Source: Gavia stellata
Lineage: Eukaryota > Chordata > Aves > Gaviiformes > Gaviidae
DNA length: 64,000 nt
NCBI RefSeq assembly: GCF_030936135.1
Contig: NC_082600.1
Coordinates: 1,488,001-1,552,000, forward strand
Direction: 5' to 3'
Position 1 is the stretch's first letter. Each line of letters begins with the position of its first letter. This document shows, one piece after another, positions 48,391 through 60,349 of this stretch. The translations under genes were made by a program, and so were the position numbers. A model generated the notes under the pieces. It saw nothing but the letters and a program-made list of their open reading frames with translations. It made no database searches and was not told where the DNA came from.

Positions 48391-51300
48391 CTGTGACAAA
48401 CAGAATTTTTAACACATTACTCAGGGCTTCGTTTCAACAGCTTCATTACTCATGTTACTTAGACATGCCATACATAACATTTAAAAAATATTTTTCCATT
48501 TTTGCTTTTATCTTAATTAGGTTTATTACTTTCCAATTTACTTTTTCAATCCTTATGTACTATGCTTTTTCATGCAAGTTAAATCCAGGACAATCAGATG
48601 TTTATTAATAGTGTATGCTATATTAATCTTTGACTTAAAAAAAACCAACCAACCACCACCTGTTGTTTTTTTTTTGTTCTGGAGTAAAATGCATATTATC
48701 TGAAGCATTGAATACATGATAGGATCCTACATCAGATATTTGAGAGAACTGAACAGTGACTGAAATAAAAATAAATAGCGATAAATAAAGAATAGAACTG
48801 GCTTATTTGAGACAAAGTTTTCAAAGTTCTTAAACAACTTTCTGCTATTCGCCTTGCAGCCTACTCACTGCTACTGTGGGCAGCCAAGCCCTGCCGCACT
48901 TCCCCTCCGACCAATGCTGCGGGCTGGGCCCCACCAGTCAGCAGGGACGGGCTCCCTGTTCCTCCTTCCTTGCCCAGAACAGCAGAGCCCCTCCCTCTGC
49001 ACAAAGAGGCAAAAAAGACCTACCAAGCCAGTGGGGCCCTGGGTTGCAAGAAAAGGGGTGCTGGAGCCAAGGTTACTGTACGCTGAACAGGCAGAGGAGC
49101 ACAGCAGAAGGGGAAGATTCTTGCCTCACCTCACTGAGCGGCTTCCACCGTAAGAGAAAATACCCAGCGGACATGCCCTGGCCCTCTGGAGAGACCAGAC
49201 CTGGGGAAGACTGGGAGCTGAGCCTGCCTCCATCACCAAGAGGCGAGGGGCAGGAGCTGGTGAGGTGCTTCCCAGGGTGAGCAAGGGAGCGGGTCCCAGG
49301 TGGACAGGCTGAGCATCCTGTCCATCACCATTTCCACACCTCATGGCACCGGCAGCTCCCCATGCTTCCCAACATCACTAGTAAGGGCAAAGAGAAGGAT
49401 CCTCCTTTCTACCTACGGCTCCACAAAACCCCCAAACACTTCCAAAAAGTTTTAGTTTGCATCGTGACACTTGAAGGCACTGTGATACCTGCTCTAATTT
49501 CAGTACCATTAAAATTCAAATGGTGCTGCCCACCACTACCTGTTGGAGAAGCAGTTCTGCAGTTCTTTATTCAGACTGAATTATTATCCTGGTGAGAGGG
49601 TGGAGGGTATGAATGCGTCAGGATCCTGGACCAGGAGGAAACATAACTATTGTTCTACAGAGAACACTGCAACCATCCAATTTCTGAACTGAAAAGCTCA
49701 TTTAATTCTGATTTGCTAAATGACTACACAAAATTCAAGATCCCACTTCTTTTATCTTATTATTAAGAAGTTCATCATTTTTACAGCTCCTTAACTGACA
49801 TCTAATTTGCAGTGAGCCTACTTATAAAGTGCTTAATCTGAAAGAATAAAATTAGTTGCCACCATTTAAATACAGAACATAATAGCACTGATAAAAGAAG
49901 CGAAGGCTTACATCTAGGGATAGAAAACCTCTTACCCATTAAAAGATAAGTAAGCTCATCCCTCTCCTATTACAACCCTATACTGGAAAAAAACCCCCAC
50001 CATATCTAAAAGAAAGTATTTTAAGCATATTTGCAAAAGGCAAGATTCCATACAACAACATTTTCCATACAATATTTTTGCAGCACAAATTATATGGGGG
50101 TTAAAAAAAAAAAAAAGGGCTGTTCAACAGCTTAAAACACTTTCTTTTCCTTTTGTGTTTGCGCTCAGTTCATAACTTGATTGTACATACATGCAGAAAT
50201 CATGACACAGGGTAACACCACACGGAAGGAAAAAGGAATGGTTACAGTTCAGACGCAAAACCTGTAAAAACAGTTATAAAAAACCACATTTATGTTATTC
50301 CGCAGAAATAAAACTTTCTGTACCAACTTGGTAGATATGCCTACTCTTGTATCTCACATACCTCCTGCATGGCAATGCTCGCCCACACCACATATTTGCA
50401 TGTATTTATTTTATTGTTGAGCAGGAAATCAGAAGCTGGAACATTAACCAGCCCTGAAGAACGTATGCTAGTCCATCAAATTGTGCTCACAGAATCACTA
50501 AAGTTGGAAAAGACCTTTAAGATCATCAAGTCCAACCATCAACCCAACACCACCATGCCCACAAATGGTTGCCCCTAGGCTCTGGACTATCAGGTCCTTT
50601 TCACAGTCTGTAGCTGAACCTTATCGTGAATAGCAGGGAAAGAGTTATCGGAAATAAAAAGGTTAACCAGAAACATAAATACCGAAGCTCGCTTACTGAA
50701 GAACTACTCTTCTAAAACCTGTGCTATGTGACGATGCTCAGTAAGCGATGCAGAACAGAGCGTTTTCTGTATGTGAAAAGAGCAGGAAGAGCTCCAGGCA
50801 CTTTTCTCTTTCAAGGTAGTATTTAAGCGCTCGCCAGTTCCTTATTTAGACCACAAAATGGCTGGAGCCGGTAAGCGACTTGTCTAGTTTTGGTACTCAC
50901 TAGAGAGCATAAAACCTCAAAAGTGCTCGCCCTAAGTGCCGAGCTAGCTTTGCTTCTAACCACCCGACACATCACAAAACACACCTTCTGCATGCCAAAA
51001 AAAGTGCAAGAAATAATTTGCAAGCGTAAACTGCCTTGCATATGAAATTTTATGCCCTCCACGCCGTTGCGCTCAACCCTTGTGTTTCAGCTCCAGTCCC
51101 AGCCTGTTTCCCGGGGCAGAGGGGCGCAGGGCAGAGGCGAAGCACCCTGCACCCGAGCGCAGGGCTTAAAAAAACCGCAGCGCCTTTCCCTCCCTGCCAC
51201 TTCCTCCGCAGCCGCTCTCTGGGAAGTCCGTGGGACGGGGATCCTCAGCGCCTCTGCACCGGCCACCCCGCCGACAGCTCCGGGACGGAGCTGACACCCT

Positions 51301-51558
51301 TCCGCCGCCGCTCCGTTTTTACCAATATCTTTCCAGGAAGGGCGGCAGCCCCCGCCCGAGCATTTGAGGCCGCTCCCACCCCACGGCACGGCGCCGCTCC
51401 ATCCCGCCCGCACTCCACAGACCGAGCCGGGGAACAGCAGTCCCCGCCGCGCTGCAAACGGGCGCGGCAACGCTACCGACACCGAGGCGGCCGCGGCCGG
51501 ACCGGACACAGCCGCTCGGCCGCGGGGCCCCGCTCCGGTGGGGCGGGGCCGGGCTCAC
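48391..51558 (-). other. KLHL28: KLHL28 5' UTR intron
   Basis: Bounded by donor CCTCAG|GTGAGC at 51558-51557 and acceptor TTTGTCACAG just before the ATG. About 3.2 kb. Contains a CR1 fragment at 50489-50570 and an unexplained GC-rich block at about 48856-49350 in otherwise AT-rich DNA. The acceptor's pyrimidine tract is modest, so a more distal acceptor remains possible. Confidence 0.65.
50489..50570 (-). mobile_element. CR1: CR1 LINE 3' fragment, reverse orientation
   Basis: 'cacagaatcactaaagttgg' then 'aagatcatcaagtccaacca', the same 3' end as at 16465 and 24522. It lies inside the KLHL28 5' intron, in the same orientation as the gene. Confidence 0.93.
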
Positions 51559-52600
51559 CTGAGGGCGGGGATGGCGCAGGCCGCGGCGAGGCCCGGCCCG
51601 CGGTAGCCGCCACCTCGCTCGCCTCCACTGGTACGGCAGCGCCCGGCAGCAGCACGCGTCACTTCCGGCCACCACCGCCCCGCGCCCTCTCCCAATCAGC
51701 GGCGGGGAAGTGCCGCGCACCCACAACCCCCCGGGCCCGGGCGGTGCCACTCTCCACGCCGTAGGGGTGGGGCGGCGGGTCCGCTTCACCGGCGCCCGGC
51801 GGCACAGCCCCGGCACCGCCGCTCCCGCCCCGCGGCTCTCGGCGTCTGCAGCGGCGCACCCACGCTCCGCAGCACCGGCGGCGGCGTGGGGAGGGGGGGG
51901 CGGCGAGGCGCGTTCCGGCCTCCCCCCCCGCCCGCCGCGCCGTGGGAGGCGCCGCGCAGGCGCAGTCCTGGCCGGCCCCTGGCGACGGCGGTGTTGTGCC
52001 GCGCGGCGTTGCCGGGGCGGGGGCGGCTCCGTCCCGCACCGCCCATGGCCGCGGCCCTTGCGCTGCCGCCGCCCGCCCGCGCTATGGAGGAGCCGGCGGG
52101 CCCCGAGCGCGGGGCGCGGGGCGGCGGCGGCGCGGGGGGCCGGCTCCCGCCGTGCCTCAGCCCTGAGCGCGGCGGGCGGGCGGTGGGTGAGGGTGACGCC
52201 GCCGCTGCGGTGCTGCCGTGGGGGCCGCGGCCGGCGCTGCGCGGAGAGGCTCTGCGCGGGCGGCGCCGTGGGCCCGGCCGCCCTCCCCGCCCGCCCGCCG
52301 CCGCCGCCTCTCTGCGCGCCCTCACGCCGCCGCCCGCCGCTCGCCGTGGCCTAGGTGAGCTCTCCCGCAGCCTGGCCTGGCAGCTGGGCGGCCCCGGGCC
52401 AGCCGGGCAACGGGAGGAGGAGCCCGGCACCGAGCCCTTCCCGCCCGCCGGCCGGCAGTGCCTGCTGGAGGGCCGGCTGGTCGGCGAGGGCACGGCACCG
52501 TCGCCCCCCGCCCAGCCCGGCAGCACCGGCCTGAAGTTCGGGCTGTTGCCGCCGGAGCTGCACGCTCGCCTGCTGGACCAGGAGGACTACAAGAACCGCA
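51200..52600. promoter_or_regulatory. CpG island, bidirectional KLHL28/TOGARAM1 promoter
   Basis: About 1.4 kb very dense in CG. KLHL28 starts leftward and TOGARAM1 rightward from it. Visible sites between the two genes: ETS/GABPA-type ACTTCCGG at 51661-51668, a CCAAT box (CCAATCAGC) at 51692-51700, and an NRF1-like GCGCAGGCGCAG at about 51954-51965. There is no TATA box. This is the usual make-up of housekeeping bidirectional promoters. Confidence 0.85.
51559..51650 (-). other. KLHL28: KLHL28 non-coding exon 1
   Basis: The 3' edge is set by a consensus donor (CCTCAG|GTGAGC, exon end 51559). The 5' end is approximate, placed just inside the ETS and CCAAT sites. No coding potential is expected, because the ATG lies after the intron. 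Confidence 0.6.
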
Positions 52601-53580
52601 CACAAGCCGTGGAGGAGCTGAAGAGGGTGGTTGGAGGTGCCAGCCAGGTTGCGGTGGCCTCCACACCTGCCCCCAGCCTCCTGGGGCTCATCAGCTTCCT
52701 CTACACCCTCCTCGATGACTCCAACTTCAAGGTGGTGCTCGGAACATTGGAGGTGATACATCTGCTGGCCCTGCGCCTGGGCGACCAGGTCCAGGCCTTC
52801 CTGGCGCCTCTGGTCTCAGCTGCTGCTAAAGTCCTGGGGGACAACAAGCTGGCCATCCGGCAGGAGTACAACCGCCTGTTCCTGCGGCTGATGAAGGCAG
52901 CGGGTCCTCAGCAGGTGCTGGACCTGCTGCTGCAGCAGGAGCACCTGCAGCACAAGAACTCCAAAGTCCGTGAGGAGGTGGTCAACATCTGCATCGTGGC
53001 CCTCCTCACTTACCCTAGCGAGGGGCTGGACCTGGCTAAGCTGGCGTTTGGGCTGGCTCCAGCACTGGTGGACAGCAAGCGCAGGGTCCGGCATGCTGCC
53101 ATGGAGGCGTTTGCTGTGTTGGCATCTTCCATGGGCCCAGGCAAAACCACCCTTCTCTTCAAGGCGGTGGATGCCGTGGAACTTGAGGACAACGGGGACG
53201 GGGTGATGCATGCAGTGCAGGCCAGGCTGGCCAGGAAGACCTTGCCGAAGCTCGTAGACCAAGGGTTTGTAGAGTACGCTGTGCCCTTGCCGTCATCTGG
53301 TCATAACAGGGGATCCTGTTTACCCCCTGGAGCAGATACAGACTGGTTGCTGATGGGCAACAGAACTCAGAGCGCACACAGTTACTGTGGGTATCACGCA
53401 AGGGATGATGCTCTGCAAAACTCCACCTCACCCGGTGCATATGCCGATCAAGGAGTAAGTCCAAGACGAGTCTTGAGTGCGGGTAAAGGAAAAAACAAAC
53501 TGCCTTGGGAAAATGAGCATGCCGGAGACAGGGAAGGTGGTTCAGGAGTCAAGATGCCTTTCACAAAGAGTGCGGAGCAG
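52045..53580 (+). CDS. TOGARAM1: TOGARAM1 (FAM179B), first coding exon, partial gene
   Basis: TOGARAM1 binds tubulin through TOG domains and promotes microtubule assembly in the ciliary axoneme. This exon gives 512 codons and ends in phase 0 at donor GAGCAG|GTATGT. Residues 1-162 are low-complexity Arg/Pro/Ala/Gly. From residue 163, LKFGLLPPELHARLLDQEDY begins the TOG2 HEAT array, continuing through LLDDSNFKVVLGTLEV, VREEVVNICI and VDSKRRVRHAAMEAFAVLAS. The conserved SAGKGKNKLPWENE lies at 478-491. The start is the ATG at 52045; another in-frame ATG lies at 52084. In human about 345 residues, including TOG1, precede LKFG. Here only 162 do and none looks like TOG1. This may be loss, an assembly deletion in GC-rich DNA, or unknown upstream exons. 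The rest of the gene lies mostly beyond the window. Confidence 0.93.
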
Positions 53581-54056
53581 GTATGTACTCGTAGCTCACT
53601 GGGCTCGTTTGTTCTAAGGCATGTCCCAAAGGGAGATTTAAAAGTTGTCAAAGGCTTACTAAAGGACAGGTATTTGCGAGGTATGGCTAATACTGCTAAT
53701 ATTTTATGTGCAAGGATCTCTATAAGTACACTGATCTGGGAAGGCAAATTTGAGAACTCCTTATGTCAGATGTAACACTAGTAGGAACCAGACAATGTAT
53801 CACTTACAAAAAACCCCATCTTTTAAGTTAGCTGGACTCCATGAGGCACTTCTTACGTCTAACCCTAGTGACCTTTCTCTGACAATGGCTAGCTAAAACC
53901 CAGGGAATGAGTGCAAGAGTGAGGAAACTGTTTCAGAACTGACTGCAGAGTTTCCTAAATACAGAAGCTGTTTGGAGGAAAACTGACAAATTGCGTCAAC
54001 TCGGGCTTTGAAGGCAGAGCTCTGGAGTGTGGCTGAGCCAGTGCTTTTTGGCAATG

Positions 54057-54078
54057 AATAAATAAAACCTTTAATAAA
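54057..54078 (+). terminator. TOGARAM1: Candidate intronic poly(A) signals
   Basis: AATAAA occurs at 54057, 54061 and 54073, followed at 54083-54105 by a GT-rich element containing tgtctgtgtgg. Read-through of the exon 1 donor keeps an open frame for 65 codons to a stop at 53773-53775, so use of these signals would give a short TOG2-containing isoform. Usage is not shown by the sequence. Confidence 0.35.
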
Positions 54079-56537
54079 ACCTGGGGGTTGCCAAATGTCT
54101 GTGTGGCCCTTGTTCCTCAGTCTGGTTCAACTCGGAAAAATGTAGGTCCTGGTGAAGTAGCAATTCTGATTGACCTGAGTTTTGATTTTATCACTTACTG
54201 ACCATGTCGGCAGCTGCAAAAGGACCTGTGAAAAATTGTTCAGGTCCCTTTTACTTTGGCAGTGGTTCTGTTCTGTGACATCTGTTTCGGATACCATCCA
54301 TGTGTTTAACACCTGGGGGGTGTGTCTGTGTGTGGTGAGTTTTCTGTTGTGTGTTTTTTGTTGGGTTTTTTTATACTGGACAAGTTTAATTTATCATAAC
54401 TTGATCTCCAGTGAGTGAGTTTAAGCAAGTAGATCTTTTTAGAAAATTGAAAGCAGTGTAGAATAGACTCCTCACTACCACATTTCCCTATTCAGAATTT
54501 AATTCTTAGTTCCTTAGTAACTTGTTCCTGTATTGGACGAGGTCATGAACAGTGCTGCTTTGTGAAGGCTAACTTTTAATAAAGTCTCCTAATAAAAAGA
54601 AACGTGAGTTGACAATATTGTAGTGTAAAAAATTTGACGTTCACATAATATACTTGTACGCAGACATGCTCATGTCCTTCATTGGTGTATGTATTGCCTT
54701 TATAGCTCTCTTTAGGAGTCTGAATATCTTTTTGAGTTGATGAATCAGGCAACTAAGTTCCCTTGGGTTATCTACAAAGCAAATAGGGTCTGGACAACAA
54801 GTTATGTAGGAAACACATCTAGAGCAGGAAGGTTTTTCTTTTCCAAACAGCTTTTCAGTATTAACTAATACAACTTGTAGAAATAATAGTTAATTGCCAG
54901 CATTCTCTAGGCAAATTGGGCTGAGTTCTGTACTGCTCTTGTTTGCTGCTGGCTGGGTTTGTGTTTTTCTGTAGACTGTGAACAAAAAGCACGCCAATAC
55001 ACGCACCAAAAGCTGGCTGTTGCTTGGAATGCTGGAAGGTCCTCTGCCTGAGACAGGCCTCTCTCTGGGTCACAGTTAGCTGCTGTGGAAATGTTTTTTT
55101 TTTTTTTTTTAACCTTTTTGTACATGTGGTTTTATTTATCCCTGTAAATTGGGAGGAGTGCCCAAAGTTTTCAACCCGGGAGAGAAAGCAATTAATTTAT
55201 GGTTTCTGTTTTGTAGCATATGTAAAGTGCATTTAGAAATGGTGTGAACTTGAAGTTAAATTTGACCTATGGAAATAGCTACATACTCATGGTTTCAAGT
55301 CAGCGATAATGAGGTACTCTGTTTACTAGGGAACAGCCTTGATATTAGTATGATAAAAGTTTTCTAGACTGTGTATTTTTATATGTGTAGTATGAACTTC
55401 ATGGGTGTAAATCCCATCTCATAGTATCGGGATGAAAACCAACCTAACTGCCGGGGATCTGGAGTGCTAAGTGTGCATGTGTGGGGTTTTTGGTTTTGTT
55501 TAAAGTATTACTCTCAAAGGTGGGCAGATCATAAGCGGGAAGCTGTCTGTAAGAGAGCTAGTTACCTCCCGTATGTAAAGCCTAACAGGGAAAAATAGAA
55601 AGATCTTCAGCTCAACTTCCTACGTCTGACAACCCCTTGGCTCATCTCGTCATCGTCCCGACATTCGTCTGTGTGACTGAATCGTTGTGGGATGGCAGGT
55701 TTTCTTCTTTTCTCCTTGGAATACTTTTCCAATTGTATAACATCATGCAAATACTGCAAGTTTAAATGAACATTTTCCTTTTGTGATCATATTTATTCTT
55801 ACATCCTTGTGTATTATGCCAAATATTCCACTTTGTTCCTGCTTAGGAACAGATGTAGAACTTATGTTTGTGCCATCTATTTTTGCAGAATTAGCACAGA
55901 ATCAGTTTCAGCCTTTATTCAGTAAATGTGTTGTTCTGAACAGGAACTATTTGTGACTATCAGTGCAGGTTACTTTCTTGAAACTCTTTTCCTTCGCTGC
56001 TATGTGGGGACTCAAGCTGTGAAGTTAACCGGTCTTGCTTTGCTTTCACTGCTGCCACGTAGTATATACAGTAGATGACAATGTAAATACTTCTACAGGG
56101 AGAAAATCCTGTTTCTCGTGTACTGTATTTATTCCTTCGTAATAAGAACTATTTTTTTTGCATCTAGTGACTGTTTTTCTAAGACATCCTGTGCCTCCTA
56201 GAGATTCTGTTTGTTCCTGTCTCTTCCATCTGCTTTTTGACTTGTTCTCTTTGCCTCTTACTTCCATTTTATGTTGTTTTCTTGCATATTTAAGTTGGTA
56301 GAAAGCAGATTGTTAACTCTGAGGTGTCAGAATTTGAAGACTTCATCAGTTGCACTCTCCAAAACGAAACATGTTAATGCTCCTTTTGCACTCTTACTTG
56401 AAAGACGTTTGAATAACCAGAAACCTCCAGTGAACCAGAATTCATTTTACGCTGAAGTTTAATTCCTCTCCATATAGCTTTTTGCTTACATGCAGGTAAG
56501 TACTGACAAGAATAACATTTGTTGTCATGTTTGATAG

Positions 56538-56726
56538 AATTTGAAAGTTGCCAATTTTGACTTGGGCGTAGGTGAACATGGTACCGAAATTACGCCTGTG
56601 TTACCAGCTTGCTTTAGTGGTGTTGTTTCACCTGATGTGAACGATGTCAAAAGCATTGTTCCCATTGTTACAAAGAGACAGCTGAAGTCTGATACAAATC
56701 AGCAGCTAATATTTTGCATTCAGCAG
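56538..56726 (+). CDS. Exon-like block, possible TOGARAM1 internal exon
   Basis: 189 bp open in one frame (63 codons), bounded by a T-rich acceptor ending gatag and a weak donor CAGCAG|GTTTGA. It would enter and leave in phase 0, compatible with the phase-0 end of TOGARAM1 exon 1. The encoded residues (with FSGVVSPDVNDVKSIVPIV) do not match any TOGARAM1 segment I recognise, although the protein is disordered and fast-changing after TOG2. It may be an alternative exon, a relic or chance. A second consensus donor, ATGCAG|GTAAGT, lies just upstream at about 56495. Confidence 0.2.
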
Positions 56727-59700
56727 GTTTGAAAAATTTGGTTCAGCCCACGTGAAAATGCAAGCTGTTTCTTTGCCAGTGGGCAGTTAAGAAGAGTGTG
56801 GTACTGGCAGACATGAGGTTTTACAATTACTCTTCAACTGGCTTTTGGGCGCTGTGGTTTTAAAAATTGCTGTGGATTAACAGCTGCCCACCTGCCAAGC
56901 TCTTTCAAGACATACTAAGTCGAACGTAAGTTGAACTCGGCTCAAGGAGTACCTTTGTGTCTCTGTACAGTCTTGTACCAATTTAGTCCGCTTACACTGT
57001 TGTAACCATCGTTCATCTCTCTCTCCAACAGCAGTTGCTTAACTGGTGCTGGTGGCACTTGTTTGTCACTCAGAAGTAGTGGTGGCACTCGGTTTTTCAA
57101 ATTCCAACAATTCCTTTTTACTTCGATGTCTGTAAAGATAAGGTCTGGCTGTAACAGTGCTCCTGTGAAAGACAAAAAAAATGATTTAATGTAACTACCG
57201 CACCTTTGCCCTCTGTGAGGGAAAGGAACAGCCTTGTTTAAAAAAGAAGGACATCAGGGAGGCTTTTTGTTAGAAGGTAAGGCAAATGCTACTCGTCATC
57301 ATGTATAAGGGAGAAAAAGAGTAGGGATTCATTTTATTACCTACACGGTGATGGCTTAAGCAGCCCCATCGTCAATGGAGAGCTGGTCTGTGCAGTCAGT
57401 AGAGTCTAGAGAGCTGTCTTCGTGACCACGGACCTAATTTAGCGTGAGATTAAATGTTTTCGAGACTTTGAGTCCTGTTGGCTAGGCCCACATTTACTGT
57501 AATGGAAATTTAAACAGCACAGTGGTTTAAGTATTGAAATATTTATCTGATTGCTGTAGGTTGACAGGTTTGTTACCCTGTCTTTGCATCCTGATCACTT
57601 GTCATATCTTACTGTTACATCTGTCTGAATAGATTGTAAAGCTTTCCAGGGCAGGGGACATCTTTTTATCTGGCTTTGTGATTTTTTTGGTACAGTATTT
57701 GCTGGCTTCTTGGTGGTGCTTGTTCTGTTACATCCGTACCAGGAAACTGCTTTTATCCCGTGGTGTGTATGTATCTGCGATGCGAGTAGGTGAACTGTGT
57801 TTTCACTTAAGGCACACTGGGAAGAGTCAACATGGACAGTGTTTCCTGTACTTGAAGATGTTCCTTAACTGAAAGAGATTGCCATAAGCTGTATAAATAA
57901 AGCTCTTTTCCTTGGGGCATTTAGCAATTGAAGGGAGGGGCGAGAAAGAAAGTTAGCCCTGTATCTCGTCTTAACTATTTTCGGTAAGGTGTGTCATGCG
58001 TAAAATTTGGGTAGTCAACTTGTTAATGTAAAAAATTAATTATTAATTCAGACATTCCTTTGGAATGAATTTGCTTAAAAATTAACTTTTGGAGTCCTTC
58101 TGTGACTGAAGGATGCCTGAAATTAGCTTAATGTTTAAAGTTGTTTTTCTGCTAGTATTTTTAGGGTCATGTTACACAGTGATTGTCCAAGGCCATGTCT
58201 AGACTTTCCTGATCAGATAAGATATGAAGTAAAACATGTGTAAGTTAATGTGTACTAAAAATATAATATAGGTAAAGCACATTGCCTTCAAGGGTTTGTC
58301 TAAACGCAGCTTCTGTCAGCGATGTTAAATTGGGTTATTGATGAAACGCTTCTCTGTAATCCCTGAAGTCCTTTGAAGCTGATTTTGTTTCATACCCATC
58401 TGTAAACTTACAGTTGCCAACTATGCCGCGGGTCTGACTACAGTGACAACATAACGAAGCGTGTCCATCCTGCGCAGTGTGTTTCTGTATGGCGCAAAGT
58501 CCGGGGGTGACTGCGGTAACACGTGTGGCTGCCATCTCGAGCAGCGGGGCTATCGCCAGCTACCGATGGTTAGCTTGACACCAGAGATGCAAGCACAGGG
58601 TTTCTCTTTATTTGTTAGGTTTGCATGAGACCGTAGTTATGTTCAACCTTACAAACCCCTTGGTGAGAAGCTCTAGAGTCAGAGATGCTTGAACTGCCAC
58701 CACCTCGACTTCCAGGGGATGCCCTTGCTCTGTGCTTGGAAAAGAGTCTTCTCCCCAGTCGTAACGGCAGAAGAAAATGTGACCGATAGGTAACCGCTGC
58801 AGGGCTTTTCTCAGGAAACCGGTGCCTCCAGCTGTCTCTTTCAGAGCCAGAGTGTGCCACCAAAGATCCAGAGAGAAGCGGTGAGTGTGGCAGGGCTGTT
58901 TGGTCACCCGAGGAGCCACCTTGCCCCGATGCTGTGGCTGACTTGGAGAAAGTCACGCAGGCACGGAATTTCGCTGGAAAGGGAGCCAGCATGGGTGACA
59001 CAGCTCAGGAGTGTTCCACCTTGAGGTGCGCTTACAAAATATGGCACTCCTGGGCTATACAGCACACACTCCTTAAATGTTTTATTTAACGACCTTTTTA
59101 TACCAGTCTTCATTTAATCTATGGGTCTTATTTCTGACAACGGGTGTCCTTTGGTTAAAGTGCAGGATTTCACGCTTCAGTGCTTTATATACTGAAATTG
59201 AAGGCTTACGGTTTAATAGCTGTCCATAGCACCTCCGCCTTCCATTTTTCTTGCTTTCTGAAAGCCAAACCTGAGTTTATCAAATAAAGCATAATTATCT
59301 GTGCTTCTACGCTTCTTGTTCTTGGCACCTGCACACATCTGTAAAACCTACAGGACAGACTCTGCCTTTGACTCTACCGTCTTCTAAAGCCAAATTTGAG
59401 TAGCCTGACCTCCTCCTCCTTACACGGGGCAACGCAGGGTGGTGATAAAGCATAGAACCCCGTGAATATTTTCCTTTGTACTTCAGTAAGGTCCTGTTCA
59501 TTTGGAATCCCAAGCTGGCAGCACCAGGCTTGTGATGTTCAATTCGTTACCTGTAAATCCAATGGATAAAGTTGTCTGAAGTCGCTGAAGTGAGTGTTCT
59601 CTTTCTGGAGACACTGATGTACTGTGTCTGCTCCCATTCCTTGGGCTTAGCCTCGGAAAGTGTAAACAATTCCAATTGAACCAGACCAGATCCTATTCTG

Positions 59701-60290
59701 AAATAAACGTTTATGTTGTTTTCTTTAGGACTTGACATGATCTGCTGGTCTTTTGGGTCCTGACATTAAGTAATTGAAATTAGCCTGCTGTGACCTTGCA
59801 TTCTCCGGTGGTTTCCCAGATTGTGCCACTCGTGAGAGGTCACACAAATGAGTGTGTACTAGCAAGTCCCTGTTCCCTTTTTAACTCTCATCTTCTATAA
59901 TGCCTGTTTAAGCAAACTAGCAGAACAAACCCACTATCTGCAGTTAGGGGTACAAAAGCACTTTCAAAAAAGCTAAATGCTACTTCTTCGGTAGACCTTA
60001 CTAGCTCCAGTGCTCTGCTGAAAGCATGAAGAAACAAACTGGGTGCCACAAAACCAGCTGACAGTGTGCTGGGCGTTCCTCGCTGATCTTTTGGTAGCTA
60101 AGACTTCCTATGTTTACCTTGAAAATTTAGTGTGCTGTATGTAAAACGTAACACGCCTAGTAATTATTGCAGGACAAGAGTTACCTCTGGTTTTTCCCCG
60201 GTGATGCGTATACATTGTGGGTCCCTGTACCTGCAGTGCCCTTTGGGGGGAAGCAAGAGCATTTGAACGTTTTACTGAAGTTTTTTTCTT

Positions 60291-60349
60291 ATGGTTGGAC
60301 TTGATGATCTTAAAGGTCTTTTCCAACCTAAACGATTCTGTGATTTTAA
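60291..60349 (+). mobile_element. CR1: CR1 LINE 3' terminal fragment
   Basis: 'ggttggacttgatgatctta' and 'aggtcttttccaacctaaac' then 'gattctgtgatt', the last 60 bp of the CR1 subfamily seen at 1659 and 3405. It lies in TOGARAM1 intron 1, sense to the gene. Confidence 0.9.

Noticed and set aside
48391-48399. Upstream start for KLHL28 adding three residues
   Set aside because: The codon is TTG, lies in intron sequence ending in CAG, and the ATG at 48390 matches the known N terminus.
51886-52044. N-terminal extension of the TOGARAM1 frame upstream of the ATG
   Set aside because: The frame is open only because of high GC. It has no ATG and lies in the promoter/5' UTR.
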